From positions 5,212,640-5,276,639 of the forward strand of contig OX393581.1 in assembly GCA_947652605.1 (NCBI GenBank): a stretch of 64,000 nucleotides of DNA, given 5' to 3'. Below are positions 40,101 through 49,258 of the stretch, piece after piece; within the stretch, counting starts at the first letter, position 1, and the number at the start of each line of letters is the position of its first letter. A program made the position numbers and the translations under genes. The DNA is from Elmis aenea (taxonomy: Eukaryota; Arthropoda; Insecta; Coleoptera; Elmidae). The notes beneath the pieces are model-generated. The model was not told the DNA's origin. It saw only the letters and a program-made list of their open reading frames with translations, and searched no databases.

Positions 40101-40213
40101 ATGCCAAAAGAGGAATTAATTCAATAAGTTTTAGTTGGCCTTGGACATCGTTCCATGCCAAAAGTCCACCGATTTTAGGACGACCTAATCCAAATAGTGA
40201 TATACGAAGCTAG
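22108..40213 (+). CDS. IRAG/LRMP (JAW1/MRVI1) family tail-anchored coiled-coil membrane protein
   Basis: Vertebrate relatives sit in the ER/nuclear membrane and bind inositol-trisphosphate receptors. Coding exons are 22108-22344, 35591-35724, 38563-38961, 39243-39476, 39533-39709 and 39937-40213. All have GT-AG borders with matching phases (0,2,2,2,2) and give one open frame of 485 residues. Residues 1-80 are Ser/Thr-rich and probably disordered. Residues 105-120 hold PDSVLEKLGLLGAGHR and 124-256 form a long coiled-coil region (family core, KFVALTLAFTIDSATIKDR). Residues 257-393 are basic, then acidic. Residues 424-444 form a single membrane helix (IFIFGALTCLTLGLIVLSNLL), followed by about 40 residues containing SFSWPWTSFHAKSPP. 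I chose the ATG at 22108 for its AACA context. Intron 1 (13.2 kb) is packed with LINE remains. Assignment to IRAG1 versus IRAG2 is not possible from the sequence alone. Confidence 0.85.
22345..23184. other. Start of intron 1 of the IRAG-like gene
   Basis: This is intronic, A+T-rich sequence. I see no exon. Around 22,850-22,930 there is a short segment with repeated CCTTTATT strings that may be a MITE scrap. Confidence 0.45.
23185..24715 (-). mobile_element. Jockey-type LINE, 5'-truncated ORF2
   Basis: The minus strand carries most of a jockey-clade reverse transcriptase. The N-terminal palm includes NPKKAPGFDFI, RLWKVEEVIMIPKLEKP and SYRPISLLPGIA. After a frameshift come the STVFLDVAQAFDKVWHDG segment (motif A) and KTGVPQGSVLGPVLYLLYT (motif B). 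After a gap with degraded motif C comes the C-terminus (EQLWGCTKQSN, DAPWYCRNNDIHRDLN, LLRRLTRVKPFELV, stop). It lies antisense in intron 1 of the IRAG-like gene and is inactive. The endonuclease domain is missing. Confidence 0.9.
24716..26745. other. Intronic stretch without recognisable features
   Basis: This is A+T-rich intron sequence. I find no exon with splice borders and no clear terminal repeats. Confidence 0.5.
26750..27160 (+). mobile_element. LINE fragment, family X, copy 2 (C-terminal tail and 3' end)
   Basis: Frameshifted remains of a LINE C-terminus (LLYGSEK, EDERRKVNQKSLP) are followed by a 3' tail containing CAACAGTCCTACACCTAACA. The same tail, inverted, ends copy 3 at 31405-32130, which ties the fragments at 19385, 26750 and 31405 to one family. 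Confidence 0.72.
27161..28125. other. Intronic stretch without recognisable features
   Basis: This is A+T-rich intron sequence. I see no exon, RNA gene or bounded repeat. Confidence 0.5.
28130..28400 (-). mobile_element. Fragment of a coiled-coil LINE ORF1-like protein
   Basis: A minus-strand frame reads through IKQIKRNQTDQSDKIEQIL and ends in EREKKKNNLVITG. A charged heptad-like coiled coil followed by KKNNLVITG is the usual start of the ORF1-type region found in insect LINEs. It is short and isolated, so only the class is offered. Confidence 0.55.
28401..29970. other. Intronic stretch without recognisable features
   Basis: This is A+T-rich intron sequence. Near 28,950-29,010 a string ending TTTGGTCACCGT resembles one terminus of the GGTGACCA-ended repeat at 58537-59155, but no partner end is visible. 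Confidence 0.45.
29975..30480 (-). mobile_element. LINE ORF1-like 5' fragment with upstream leader
   Basis: The minus-strand frame at 29977-30249 encodes a lysine/glutamate-rich coiled coil with the motif SDEYTSEDSKRKREQD and NRTPQKKEKEDKTDML. The block encoding YTSED-KRKRE is partly repeated just upstream (30,190-30,280). A closely related + strand frame lies at 52920-53165, inside intron 5 of FAXDC2-like copy 4. Two distant copies argue for a mobile element, not a host exon. Confidence 0.65.
30481..31404. other. Intronic stretch without recognisable features
   Basis: This is A+T-rich intron sequence with no supported feature. Confidence 0.5.
31405..32130 (-). mobile_element. LINE fragment, family X, copy 3
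   Basis: The minus-strand frame contains EQVESFKYLGVIIEKNGG and KEISQRTGNLERIFKSL, nearly the same as copy 1 at 19385-19965. Its 3' tail matches copy 2 at 26750-27160. Frameshifts and a run of A (FFF in the protein) break it. Confidence 0.82.
32131..33685. other. Intronic stretch without recognisable features
   Basis: This is A+T-rich intron sequence with no supported feature. Confidence 0.5.
33690..34530 (+). mobile_element. LINE 3' fragment with simple AAG tail
   Basis: The frame begins at the catalytic motif C (ELAFADDVVLLAKSEKDLQ). It continues through VANFKYLGTIIAENGKLEK, YVPFLTYSSEKWTL and RIQAQKMRFLRRIEGCRL, the thumb and zinc-knuckle region of a non-LTR reverse transcriptase. The tail then degrades into RGRPRIKWEKEV-like remains. 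The element ends in AAGAAGAAG at about 34,516-34,526, a simple-repeat 3' end as many LINEs have. It is 5'-truncated and frameshifted. Confidence 0.85.
34850..35447. mobile_element. Long-TIR MITE (about 108-bp inverted ends, TA borders)
   Basis: The left end (from TATACAGGGCGTGTATAAAT) and right end (rev. comp. TATACGGACGTGTAAAAT) are inverted over about 108 bp with few mismatches. The shared stretches include GGCGGAAGCGCTACACGTG and GATGTTCTTCGTAAAATTC. The ~380-bp centre has no coding capacity. It lies just upstream of exon 2 (35591) of the IRAG-like gene. Confidence 0.85.
36005..36232 (+). repeat. Copy of the ATTATAATAAGCGAGATCC repeat family
   Basis: Shared pieces with 38215-38445 include TATTTCATACTCCAAAG, ACGATTTTCAAA, TATTTTCCGG, TTTGAGATATTT, CCTATACTC and TTATAATAAGCGAG. 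The two copies lie in intron 2 of the IRAG-like gene on either side of the 37270-38105 element. A third copy with both ends is present at 54515-57619. Confidence 0.78.
36233..37269. other. Intronic stretch without recognisable features
   Basis: This is A+T-rich intron sequence. At about 36,280-36,340 a GACACACTAGTGTGTCGCGACACAC stretch is palindromic and may be part of a hAT MITE end, but it is unbounded. Confidence 0.4.
37270..38105. mobile_element. MITE with TAGGGGAGAC ends and repeated GTGACAACTTGCCCC boxes
   Basis: The left end TAGGGGAGACAGGGGCTAG and right end CTAGCCCCAGTCTCCCCTA are inverted, giving an element of about 836 bp. Inside, a short motif of the type GTGACAACWTGCCCC recurs at least five times in either orientation, for example near 37,465, 37,700, 37,725, 38,062 and 38,080. 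There is no meaningful coding frame. It lies in intron 2 of the IRAG-like gene. Confidence 0.82.
38215..38445 (+). repeat. Second copy of the ATTATAATAAGCGAGATCC repeat family
   Basis: It aligns over its whole length with 36005-36232, with scattered substitutions and small indels. It ends near CTCGAATTTCAATCACCC, like the right terminus of the bounded copy at 57,600-57,619. It lies about 120 bp before exon 3 of the IRAG-like gene. Confidence 0.78.
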
Positions 40214-40453
40214 CATTAGTTGTCAGGACAATTATCGTCTTGAAACTGATGTTTATAAATGCTTGAAGCAAAGTTCTACCCACAATAATTTATTTGCATA
40301 ACTATAGACTTAATTGATTTTTTTGTTTTTAAAACAATATGTACATATTGTAAATCGAGCGAAATTAAAAGTTCAAGATTTGAAGAGATGTTTCATTTCA
40401 TTATAAAGTAATGTATATATAATTCAGTTAACCCATAACTATCTAATTAACAA

Positions 40454-43400
40454 TTACTGCTTCTTGGATTTTTGCTTAGAATCTGACTCCGGGTATAAAA
40501 CTCTTGCAGGAGTTGTGGTCCACAAAATGGCATCTCTAACGCATGTTTTTGTGGACCTGTACATAGAATCTGTGCCATGCAATCTATCCAAAATACCATA
40601 TGCTCCATAATTTTGCGTAAATCTGCAAAATAATAATTGTTATAGGGTGTGTTATTGGCGATGTTTGGTAATTCAAAAAAATGCTTTGATTTAAACAATT
40701 GAACAAAAATTAAGTTGTTAAAGCTAAGCAAAATATGTGAGTATACAATTGTTTTTTTAGTTTACACCATCACTGATGTTTAAGTTGAAACAAACTTGGT
40801 AATCTTCAGATCGCGTTGGCTATGCAACTATCAGAGATAAAATCGAAATTTTTCTGTTTACCAATGTGCGCATCCTTTGCAAGTAAAATGGTGCAAAGTT
40901 TTTGAAAAAATCCTAAACGGTTCCGGAGAAAAACGTCAAAAAGGAAACCCTTGCAAAAGCGCGTTGATATGAGAAGTTGTGGTAAATCTGTTATAACTAA
41001 ATCTATGCGACTTGCATAGGCGTTTAACATAGGGAAAACCGTTTTTACAAGGGCCTCGTATTTCGCGTTTTCCTCCGGAACCGCTTAAGATTTTTTTCAA
41101 AAACTTTGCACCATTTAACTTGTAAAGGATGCGCAAATTGGTAAATAGAAAAATTTCGATTTTATCTCTGATGGTTTTATAGCCAACGCGATCGCAAAAA
41201 TTACCTTTATTATTCAACTTTTCAGTTTTTCCCTCTATTTTTCCGAAGGAAATGGCCAGTGGCAGTATAACTCTGCAAAACATTTGGTTTTGTTTTGACG
41301 TTTTTGATGCAATAAACACAGTCTTGATCAGATTCTAGCCATCGTGACCCTATCTCAATTTTTTTTCTGACAAAATAAACTATATTTTATTTTAGTCAGG
41401 CAACATTATCATCTTTAGAAGACTGAAACGTAGATTTTATTTGTTTTGTAGAACTTTAAAATAACAGCAAAATATTATACACTGCTTGTAGAACTCTAAA
41501 CGTAAATATGAACTTTGATTTCAAAATGATAAAGCCATTATTTAGAGACCCAATTATTGGCGTCAACTTACTTCAAATGATGAAAATCATGAAACTCGGG
41601 TGATGTCAAAAAAGGTAAATGATATCCAGAATGATGGATCAAAGTCTCTATACTGTTAAGTACCAACCAAATCCATGCCGTCATTAGATGCGATTTCATA
41701 ATAAAAATACCAAGAACTTTTGGTATCAAATTTGCAAAGATATGTTCCAAAGGGTGCGCATATGTAGCCGTTATGGCAACAGGCGCCGTCCATTCGTGGT
41801 GTATCTTATGGATGTGTTTGTACAAAAGTCTGTGGTGCACTAATCTAAAAATCATCGAATTGTTACTTAGAGCACGTTTTGAGTAAAATATTACCCTTAC
41901 CTGTGTGTATAATAAAATAATACTTCACCTATTACAGCGAATAGTGCGAATTCGAAAAGTAGCCTCTGCATTGTTGGTAATTCACGCACTGGGGGAGCGC
42001 CTTCTCCACCACCAATTTTAAATCCAATAAAGGTCAGAGAAAAGCCAATTGCAACTTGATTAAATAAAATAAGAGCAACGACCTAGAAATTAAAAAAAAA
42101 ATACACCTGGAGTCCAAAAAATTACAAACATTAATTCAGTTATACAGAAATTATAAATATATGAACAATATGAAACGGCTATTGGTTGTTAAAAGCAAAT
42201 TTAGTATCCTCTTCTCTTTTTTTTATATCAAAACAAACTTTTTAATCGAATTTACTTGAATTTTCGAAATACGAGGTCTGTCTATAAAGAAACGGGACTG
42301 GCTTTGGTAGCTTCCTTTAAACACGAGAGTCAAATGACAGCCCAGGAAGTGCCTGAGCCTGCAGAGCAAACCTCAGCACTATTGGAGTTTTGCGGGAGGA
42401 TCTCGCCATGAAAAAGTTTGTGCCAAAATGGTTCCAAAGGTTCTCACACCAGAACGCAAAGACCGACATGCTGGAACAAATTGATGCCGACCCGATCTTC
42501 TAAAAAAAAGTAATTACTTAAGACGAAACCTGAATCTTTCAAGATGATCCAGATACAAAAACACAATCCATGCATTGGAAAAGCCCCTCCTTCCAAAGAA
42601 TCAAAAAAGCTCGCAGCGCAAATCAAAATTTTAAGCAATGCTGATTGTAATTTTTGATATCAAGGGTATCATTTTGGAAGAGTGGCTACCAGAAGGCACG
42701 ACAGTGAACCAGCATTATTACAAAGAAGTTTTGATTAAGCTAAGAGAAAGAGTTGGAGAAAAAAATGCTCAGAACTCTTGCAAAATGGTTTCATATTGCA
42801 TCAAGACAATGCTCCTTCGGATACAGCGCTCTCCGTGAGGAGGTTTTTGTTGAAAAACGGATTACAACACTGGAATACACTCCCTATTCCCCTGATTTAG
42901 CACCCTGTGACTTCTTCCTTTTTCCAAAAATTAAATCTGTGCTAAAAAGAACCCGTTTTGAGCCATTGGAGGGTGTTAAGAAGAAAACCTCATAATTATT
43001 AAAAAAGTTATTAACTGCAACACGCCTTCGACCAGTGGAAAATAAGAATGGGTCGTTATGTGAATGCAAATGGGGACTACTTTGAAGGAGACAAACAATA
43101 GATTTTCTATAAATTGTAAATAAATATCCTTTTTTGAACCAGTCTCGTGATTATATAGACAAACCTCATTTATCTGTCGTATAATTCACCTTCCATAATT
43201 TCCCTTTTTCTACTGGTTCGTTAGCTCCTGGTTGTATTTTATATTTATGCATAAACGCTGGCTTATTCGTAATATCCATCAACAAATAGGCACCCCCAAC
43301 GATCCAATAAACCGCGGTTGTAATAATGAACGTCCCGTACACCCATAGTGTTTCGGGATCATCTCCTACAACGTCCAAAAATGTGTCCCATTGCGTTTGG

Positions 43401-44520
43401 CAAAATACACCAGATACGGCCCAAAACCTTTGAAAGTACCTAACAATAATAAATGATTAAGATTCAGTAGAAAAAAATTAGAAACAAAATATTTGTATCT
43501 ACCGTGTGTTCTTCGCGAAGGCAAATACTGCAATAGCAGTAATTGTTACAAAAATGGTGCCACCTAATGACGATATAATATTTTTTGTTCCTACTTGATT
43601 ATTAGCTTGATCTGCAAAAAAAAATTATCAACGTTAATTTTTTCACTATTGTTGACTTTAATACAGAGACCCGAACCTGACCGGACCAGTGGTTTTTTCA
43701 AGAACTGTGAACCGGAACTTAACCCTTTATACAAGAAATTACAAAACCGCAAAATCAAACCGAACCGAATGGTGAAATTTTAGACAATTCAATGTATAAA
43801 TACGCGTTGTTATCATATTTTGCATTGAACCGGAATCGGAACTGAACCGGTTACCGCATCATTATAACATAAAAACCAGTGGCTCGAATCGTAAACCGAA
43901 AAGTTAAAATGTATCAAACCAGTAACCGGAACTGAACCGTTATTCTTTGCGGTTCGGCTTTAATTTTATCAATTTTAATTACCTGAAACCGTATCATTTA
44001 AATCTGTGTCTAAAAAATATATTTTTTTAAATATAGGTAACGAAAATAATTTGCTTTTGTTATCTCGCATGATATTTCGTAGCCATAACAAAGTGTTATT
44101 TATATTATCGTTTTGTTATCTATGTTAAATAATTTTGTTTCAATTTGTCTGTCGCTAGCGTACTCAAAAATAAAAATATTCATATAACCACAAGAAATCT
44201 CCAGCTATTTAAGTTTTTTTTACAGTCACAGTAGCTTAATATCTCCACATGTGATAAAGAACAATGGCTAACTTATAAAAATCAACTCCAATTTAAAACA
44301 AAAACAATAAAGCAACTGATAATATTAAGTGTTATTTAAAAATAAGTAGGTAAGTATTCTTTATTTTACATAATCAAAGCTTAAAAATAAATTATCTGAC
44401 CACAAATAGATAAACAACTGTATTTAGCAAAAATTGGACATTAAACATCAGTTTTCATGTACAACACTTACTTGGTTTATCTGAATTTTGATCTTGTTTC
44501 TTTTTCTTGCCCTTTAACAT
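40454..44520 (-). CDS. FAXDC2: FAXDC2-like fatty acid hydroxylase, tandem copy 1
   Basis: This is a membrane di-iron oxidase of the fatty acid hydroxylase/sterol C4-methyl oxidase superfamily, expected in the ER. Coding exons in transcript order are 44520-44472, 43611-43503, 43439-43190, 42082-41901, 41844-41572 and 40622-40454. Borders are GT-AG, phases 1,2,0,2,2, giving 343 residues (the vertebrate protein is about 330). Membrane segments appear in exons 2 (IFVTITAIAVFAFA), 3 (TFIITTAVYWIVGGAYLL), 4 and 5. Histidine boxes are HRLVH (made across the exon 4/5 junction), HKIHH, HSGYH and HDFHH. The start is lysine-rich (MLKGKKKKQDQ), and the C-terminus ends KSKKQ, a KXKXX ER-retrieval pattern. 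Intron 3 (between exons 3 and 4) carries a mariner remnant and intron 5 a fold-back repeat, neither touching a splice site. The substrate is unknown. Confidence 0.92.
40811..41341. repeat. Fold-back element, copy B, inside intron 5 of FAXDC2-like copy 1
   Basis: The two inverted arms (about 40,811-40,965 and 41,035-41,341) are homologous to copies A, C and D. The right end reads CATCGTGACCCTATC. The left arm is truncated, starting at GATCGCGTTGGC. Because the arms can base-pair, the intron transcript could fold into a long hairpin. Confidence 0.82.
42272..43168 (+). mobile_element. Inactive mariner transposon in intron 3 of FAXDC2-like copy 1
   Basis: Terminal inverted repeats are CGAGGTCTGTCTATAAAG at the left and, reverse-complemented, TGAGGTTTGTCTATATAA at the right. 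The left end borders a TA. Frameshifted pieces of a mariner transposase are visible in order: AKTDMLEQIDADPIF, an ITxDET-like DETWIFQDDP, then LHQDNAPSDTALSVRRFL and YSPDLAPCDFFLFPKIKS. These are the D,D(34)D catalytic blocks. Multiple frameshifts and stops show it is dead. It is oriented opposite to the host gene. Confidence 0.92.
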
Positions 44521-44652
44521 CTTGAAATACGAAACTACACTTTGATATAAAAGTTCATGCACCACAAAAAAAAAATCTCGACTTATTTTTGATACTTGTA
44601 TTGACAACTTTATCATTCATATTGTAATGTTCATATCAAGTACCTACTTATG

Positions 44653-44665
44653 AGTTGATAACGCG
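44653..44665 (-). promoter_or_regulatory. Conserved AGTTGATAACGCG promoter box, copy 1
   Basis: The box lies about 135 bp upstream of the ATG at 44520. The same 13-mer, with further conservation around it (TTTATCATTC 3' on the gene strand, ACAGATT 5'), precedes copies 2, 3 and 4. It contains TGATAA, a GATA-factor-type site. Function is inferred from conservation among paralogues. Confidence 0.6.
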
Positions 44666-44779
44666 GTCACAGATTGATTAATTTAAATCATTGAATAATT
44701 TAAATACGTTGCGCGAAGATAATAATTGATAAATCACTAAAGCTGTTTCCAAAATATTGTTAACATTCATCATTATAAT

Positions 44780-45145
44780 TCTTAAGCCTTTTTTACCCTT
44801 TCGGGTCTAAGGCCAGCGTGCGTTGCGTCATGTCCTTGGCTTGCTCCTACACGCCTTCTTCCACTCCTCTCTATTTTGCGCTGTCCATCATACTTCACTC
44901 TGTCCCTCTTAGTGGCCGCATTTCTGACTTCTTCACTCCACGATTCCCTCGGTCTTCCTTTGGCTTCCTTTTCATAGAAACGTGCTTCTGAAACTCTTCT
45001 AGCAGGCTTGTCATCTCCCATTCTCATGACATGCCCTAGCCATCAGCTGTCCTTCTTCTATCGTGTTTAATATTGGGTTCATTACCAGGTCGCCTCTAAT
45101 TTCGGTGCTTCGGTTCATTGTTGACATTATGGGATAATTGAAAAA
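44780..45145 (-). mobile_element. LINE C-terminal tail fragment between FAXDC2-like copies 1 and 2
   Basis: The minus strand reads NRSTEIRGDLVMNPILNTIE, then after a frameshift HVMRMGDDKPARRVSEARF and KGRPRESWSEEV. This is the typical end of a non-LTR reverse transcriptase ORF. It sits in the intergenic region upstream of copy 1. Confidence 0.72.
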
Positions 45146-45460
45146 ATATATATTTGCACAACGCAACTTACTTCTTTGGAAAATGTACAGCAAGGCATCA
45201 CACATGCATGCCTTCAAATTATTCCAAAAAGACTTTACTGGATTAATAAAACGAAGAGACCATGGCCCGAAACTCATTATTTCTTCAACAGAATCTTCAT
45301 TAAAGGTGATACATGATCTTTCAGTTAACTTTTTGATATGAATAACTAATTCAAGCATTTATCAAAATATTACCTTTTGTCAAAATAATTATTTAAACCT
45401 GGGGATTGATAACAAAAACAAACTGCGTACATTAATTAAATTTTATTATCACATGAACAA

Positions 45461-48390
45461 CTACTGCTTCTTGGACTTATGCTTAGAATCTAAATCAGGG
45501 TATAAAACTCTTGCAGGAGTTGTGGTCCACAAAATGGCATCTCTAAGGCTTGTTTGACTGGTCCTGTACATAGAATCTGTGCCATGTAATCGATCCAAAA
45601 TGCCGTATACTCCATAATTTTGTGTAAATCTGCAGTAAAAAAGGACCATTAATGGTTGTAACAACGGCAGTGTTTTATGATTCAAAAACATAATTTAGTT
45701 TTGAACAATGAAAAAAAGGGTTATAAAAATTAAATTAAATATCTTAGTACTCAAAGTTTTCAAATTTTATTTAAGTTTACACTATCACATCAGTTGAAGT
45801 TGAAAAAAATGCTTGTGTAAAGCTGAACTATAAGGAAAAATATTTAGCAACTGTTCTGTCTCTTTCTTTCTTAAATTACAAAAGTGAAACTTATGTTATA
45901 TTTGTGATATATACAGTGTGTAATTTTAAAGTAAAAGAAAAATGTAAACTGCTTACAGAACTAAATAAAATAATCATAATCATAGAAACACAGTTTTAAG
46001 ATCAAAGATTAGTCTAGGCTTTGTTTTGTTTTCAAAATTATAATGCTGTTATTTTAGGACCCAATTATTGGCGCCAACTTACTTCGCGTGATGAAAATCA
46101 TGAAACTCTGGTGATGTCAAAAAAGGTAAATGATATCCAGAATGACGAATCAAAACTGCCGTAATGTTTAATACCAGCCAAATCCATGCCGTTATTAAAT
46201 GCGATTGCATTATGTTAATACCAACAGCTTTCGGCAATAAATTTTGAAAGATATGTTCGACAGGGTGTGCATATGTAGCTGTTATGGCAATAGGCGCCGA
46301 CCATTCGTGGTGTATCTTATGGATGTGTTTGTACAACAGTTTGTTGTGGGCTAATCTAAAAAAAAACGAATCGTTACTTACAGAGCACGTTTTGACTATA
46401 ATATTACTAGTACCTGTGAAAATAATAAGTTCCTACTTCATCTATTACAAAGAACAGTGCAAATTCCAAAAGTAGCCTCTGCATTGTTGGTAATTCGCGC
46501 ACTGGAGGGTGGCCTTCTCCTCGTCTTATTTTAAATCCGATAAAGGCCACGGAAAAGCCAATTACAAATTGATTAAATAAAATAAGAGCAACAGCCTAAA
46601 AATTAAAAAAAAAATACAATTACACTCGCAGACAGAAGTAAAAAAATTATGTATAAATTATATACATTTACGTACAATATAATACGTTTATTTTGGCTTT
46701 TACAGAAAAACATGGTAACCATATCTTGGTTTTACACAGCAAAACTAATTTTTAATTCGCTTGTTCGTCATATCGTATACCTTCATTAATTTTCCTGTTT
46801 CTACTGGTTCATTTACTCCTGGTTGTGTTTTATATTTATGCATAAACGCTGGCTTATTCGTGACATCCATTAACAGATAAGCACCCCCAACAATCCAATA
46901 AACTGCCGTTGTTATAATAAAAGTCCAGTAAACCCATAATGTTTCGGGATCATCTCCTATAACGTCTAAAAATCGATCCCATTGCGTTTGACAAAATACA
47001 CCAGAAACGACCCAAAACCTTTGGAAGTGCCTAAAATAGCAAGACCATGCTTTTATAGGGGACAAATTTGAAAACAATTTTTTGTACCGTGTGTTCTTTG
47101 CGACTGCAAGTACTGCAATGGCAGTAACAGTTACAAGAATGGCGCCAACTAATGAGGATTTAGTACTTGCGTTTTGTGTTCCTGCTTGATTATAAGATTC
47201 ATCTGCAACAAAATTATACCAACTTTAATTTTTCACTATTGTTGATATTAACTTTATCGATGTTGATTTCCTTAAACGTTTTCATTTCAATCAGTAACTA
47301 AAATATATTTTTTTACTGATCAAACCCAAACTGATTTTTTTCTTTTACGAATGAGATTTCGTAGCTATAACACAGTGGTATTAATATTATCATTTTGTTA
47401 TTTGTGTTAATTGATTTTGTTTCAGTTTTTCTGTTGCCATAGTACTCAAAATTTTAAATATTTGTACCTATCGCAAGGTCATACTCAGGTAATGTTAACT
47501 ATCCTGCTATTAAAGTTTTTTTTTAACAGTTATTAGAGACTAATCTCTCCATATTGTCGCGGCTATGAAAAGACCGGACTTTATAATTAGGATTACTGAC
47601 GTTTGTTTACTATTCGCGAGTTACGGGGGCGTAAACTCTAGATATACTTTAATAAAACACTCAGATTAACTCAAATAACACTCAGATGGGAACTCGCTTT
47701 GCATAAACTATTTATTAACAAATACTAGACACTTGGCTTTACAATACGAATACATGGGTCTCACAATACCAGAATCATTCACAAATAACACAATCAAACA
47801 ATAGTCAAACGATACAAAATGATTACTTACATAATAATAACAAATGCACAGACCGTGCCCGGTTGGGCCAACTGCCCCCAAAAGCGGCCGGCGGGAGTAG
47901 CCGCAGCAAATAGAGTAGCCGCAGCCCGCAGCAAGTAGAGTAGCCGCAGCCCCGCAGCAAGTAGAGTAGCCAGATAAACATTACATCTTTGCTTAAATAC
48001 TACCCCGTAGCGGGGGTCCTTCCGCCTGAGTTTTGGGTACATAACGGTAAATGAACAAATCTAACGAACTTTGCAAGTACAGCGTTACAAAATTTACTTC
48101 AAAAACTCTGATTGTGACAATATGTGGCAAAGAACAATGGCTAACTTATGAAAAGTATGTTGAAATTGAGACAAAAACAACTGATAATATTAAAAATATT
48201 ATTCAAAAATTGTATATTTGTACCCATTCTTTAATTTAAAAAAATTAAAATTGACAAAAATTTTGACCATAAATTAATTAAAAATTTTATTTTGTACAAA
48301 TTTAACAATAATAATAATTTGTTTTCATGCACAATACTTACTTAGTTTCTTTAAATTTTTGTCTTGTTCCTTTTTAGTGTTCTGTGACAT
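45461..48390 (-). CDS. FAXDC2: FAXDC2-like fatty acid hydroxylase, tandem copy 2
   Basis: Coding exons in transcript order are 48390-48342, 47202-47088, 47030-46781, 46595-46414, 46355-46083 and 45629-45461. Intron positions and phases match copy 1, giving 345 uninterrupted residues. Histidine boxes are HRLAH, HKIHH, HSGYH and HDFHH, so the di-iron site should be intact. The residue before the first box differs from the other copies (YYFHR instead of YYSHR or YYTHR), a possible active-site neighbour change. The C-terminus is KSKKQ. Intron 1 (1.1 kb) has been lengthened by a 565-bp solo LTR. The AATAAA polyadenylation signal lies only about 14-20 nt after the stop codon (reverse complement near 45,442-45,447), so the 3' UTR is probably very short. 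Confidence 0.92.
47555..48119. mobile_element. Solo LTR of a retrotransposon in intron 1 of FAXDC2-like copy 2
   Basis: The element starts TGTCGCGGC and ends ATTGTGACA, so it has TGTC/GACA termini. It is flanked by a 4-bp target duplication, ATAT, at 47551-47554 and 48120-48123. Joining the flanks restores a sequence matching the uninterrupted intron of copy 1 (ATCTCCACATGTG...). Around 47,889-47,970 it contains a G+C-rich minisatellite of AGTAGCCGCAGC units. No internal retroelement sequence remains, which is the signature of LTR-LTR recombination. Confidence 0.88.
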
Positions 48391-48531
48391 CTTGAAGTGA
48401 GAACCTACAACTCGATATAATGGTATTTGCACAATAATAAAATATTCGCGAAATCTCGACTTATTATCAATACAGTACTTGAATAAGCATCTTTATCATT
48501 CACACAGTAATACACATATCAATCACTTATT

Positions 48532-48544
48532 AGTTGATAACGCG
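48532..48544 (-). promoter_or_regulatory. Conserved AGTTGATAACGCG promoter box, copy 2
   Basis: The box lies about 142 bp upstream of the ATG at 48390. A second TGATAA site (TTTATCATTC in the + strand, near 48,491) and a third (TTATTATCAATA) lie between it and the gene. A fold-back element begins 30 bp further upstream. Confidence 0.6.
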
Positions 48545-48573
48545 CATACAGATTGGTTGGTAAAATACTGACC

Positions 48574-49258
48574 AAGGAGGGTCACGATATGTTGTCCCTA
48601 GAATCTGATCCAAGCTGTTTATTGCATCAAGTACATCAAAACTAAATGTTTTGCAGTTATACGTGCCACTGGACATTTCCTTTGCAAAAATAGGTGAAAA
48701 ACTGAAGAGTTGAACAATGAAAGTAGTTTTTGCGATCGCGTTGGCCATGAAACCGTCAGAGATAAAATCGAAATTCTTCTATTTACCGATTCGCGCATCC
48801 CTTGCAAGTAAAATGGTGCAAAGTTTTTGAAAAAATCTTAAACGGTTGCGGAGAAAAACGTCAAAAACGAAACCCCTGCAAAAGCGCTATGATTTGAGAA
48901 CTTGTATAACTAGATCTATGCGACTTGCACAGGCTTTTAACACGGGGGAAACCGTTTTTACAAGGGGCTCGTTTTTCGCGTTTTTCTCCGGAACCGTTAA
49001 AGATTTCTCCAAAACTTTGCACCATTTTACTTGCAAAGGATGCGCGCATTCGTAAATAGAAGAATTTTAATTTTGTCGCTGACGGTTTCATGGCCAACGC
49101 GATCGCAAAAATTACCTTTGTTATTCAAATTTTTAGTTTTTCTCTCCTTTTTCCGAAGGAAATGGCCAGTGGCACGTATAACTCTGCAAAACATTTAGTT
49201 TTGATGTTCTTGATGCAATAAACAGCCTTGATCAGATTCCATATCGTGACCATCCCTT
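48574..49258. repeat. Fold-back element, copy C, complete
   Basis: Both ends are present: left AAGGAGGGTCACGATATG, right CATATCGTGACCATCCCTT. Two arms of about 310 bp are inverted around a ~50-bp centre. The element carries no transposase; the open frames seen in it are mirror images of each other. It sits between copies 2 and 3, about 185 bp upstream of the copy 2 ATG. Confidence 0.88.

Noticed and set aside
42753..42995. Frame with a SPDLAPCDFF motif as a possible domesticated transposase
   Set aside because: The catalytic blocks are in different frames and are flanked by mariner inverted repeats, so it is a decayed insertion, not a domesticated gene.
45150..45358. Frame upstream of the LINE tail (FGPWSLRFINPVKSFWNNLK)
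   Set aside because: No motif is convincing and no splice context exists; it may be transposon debris, but I cannot assign it.
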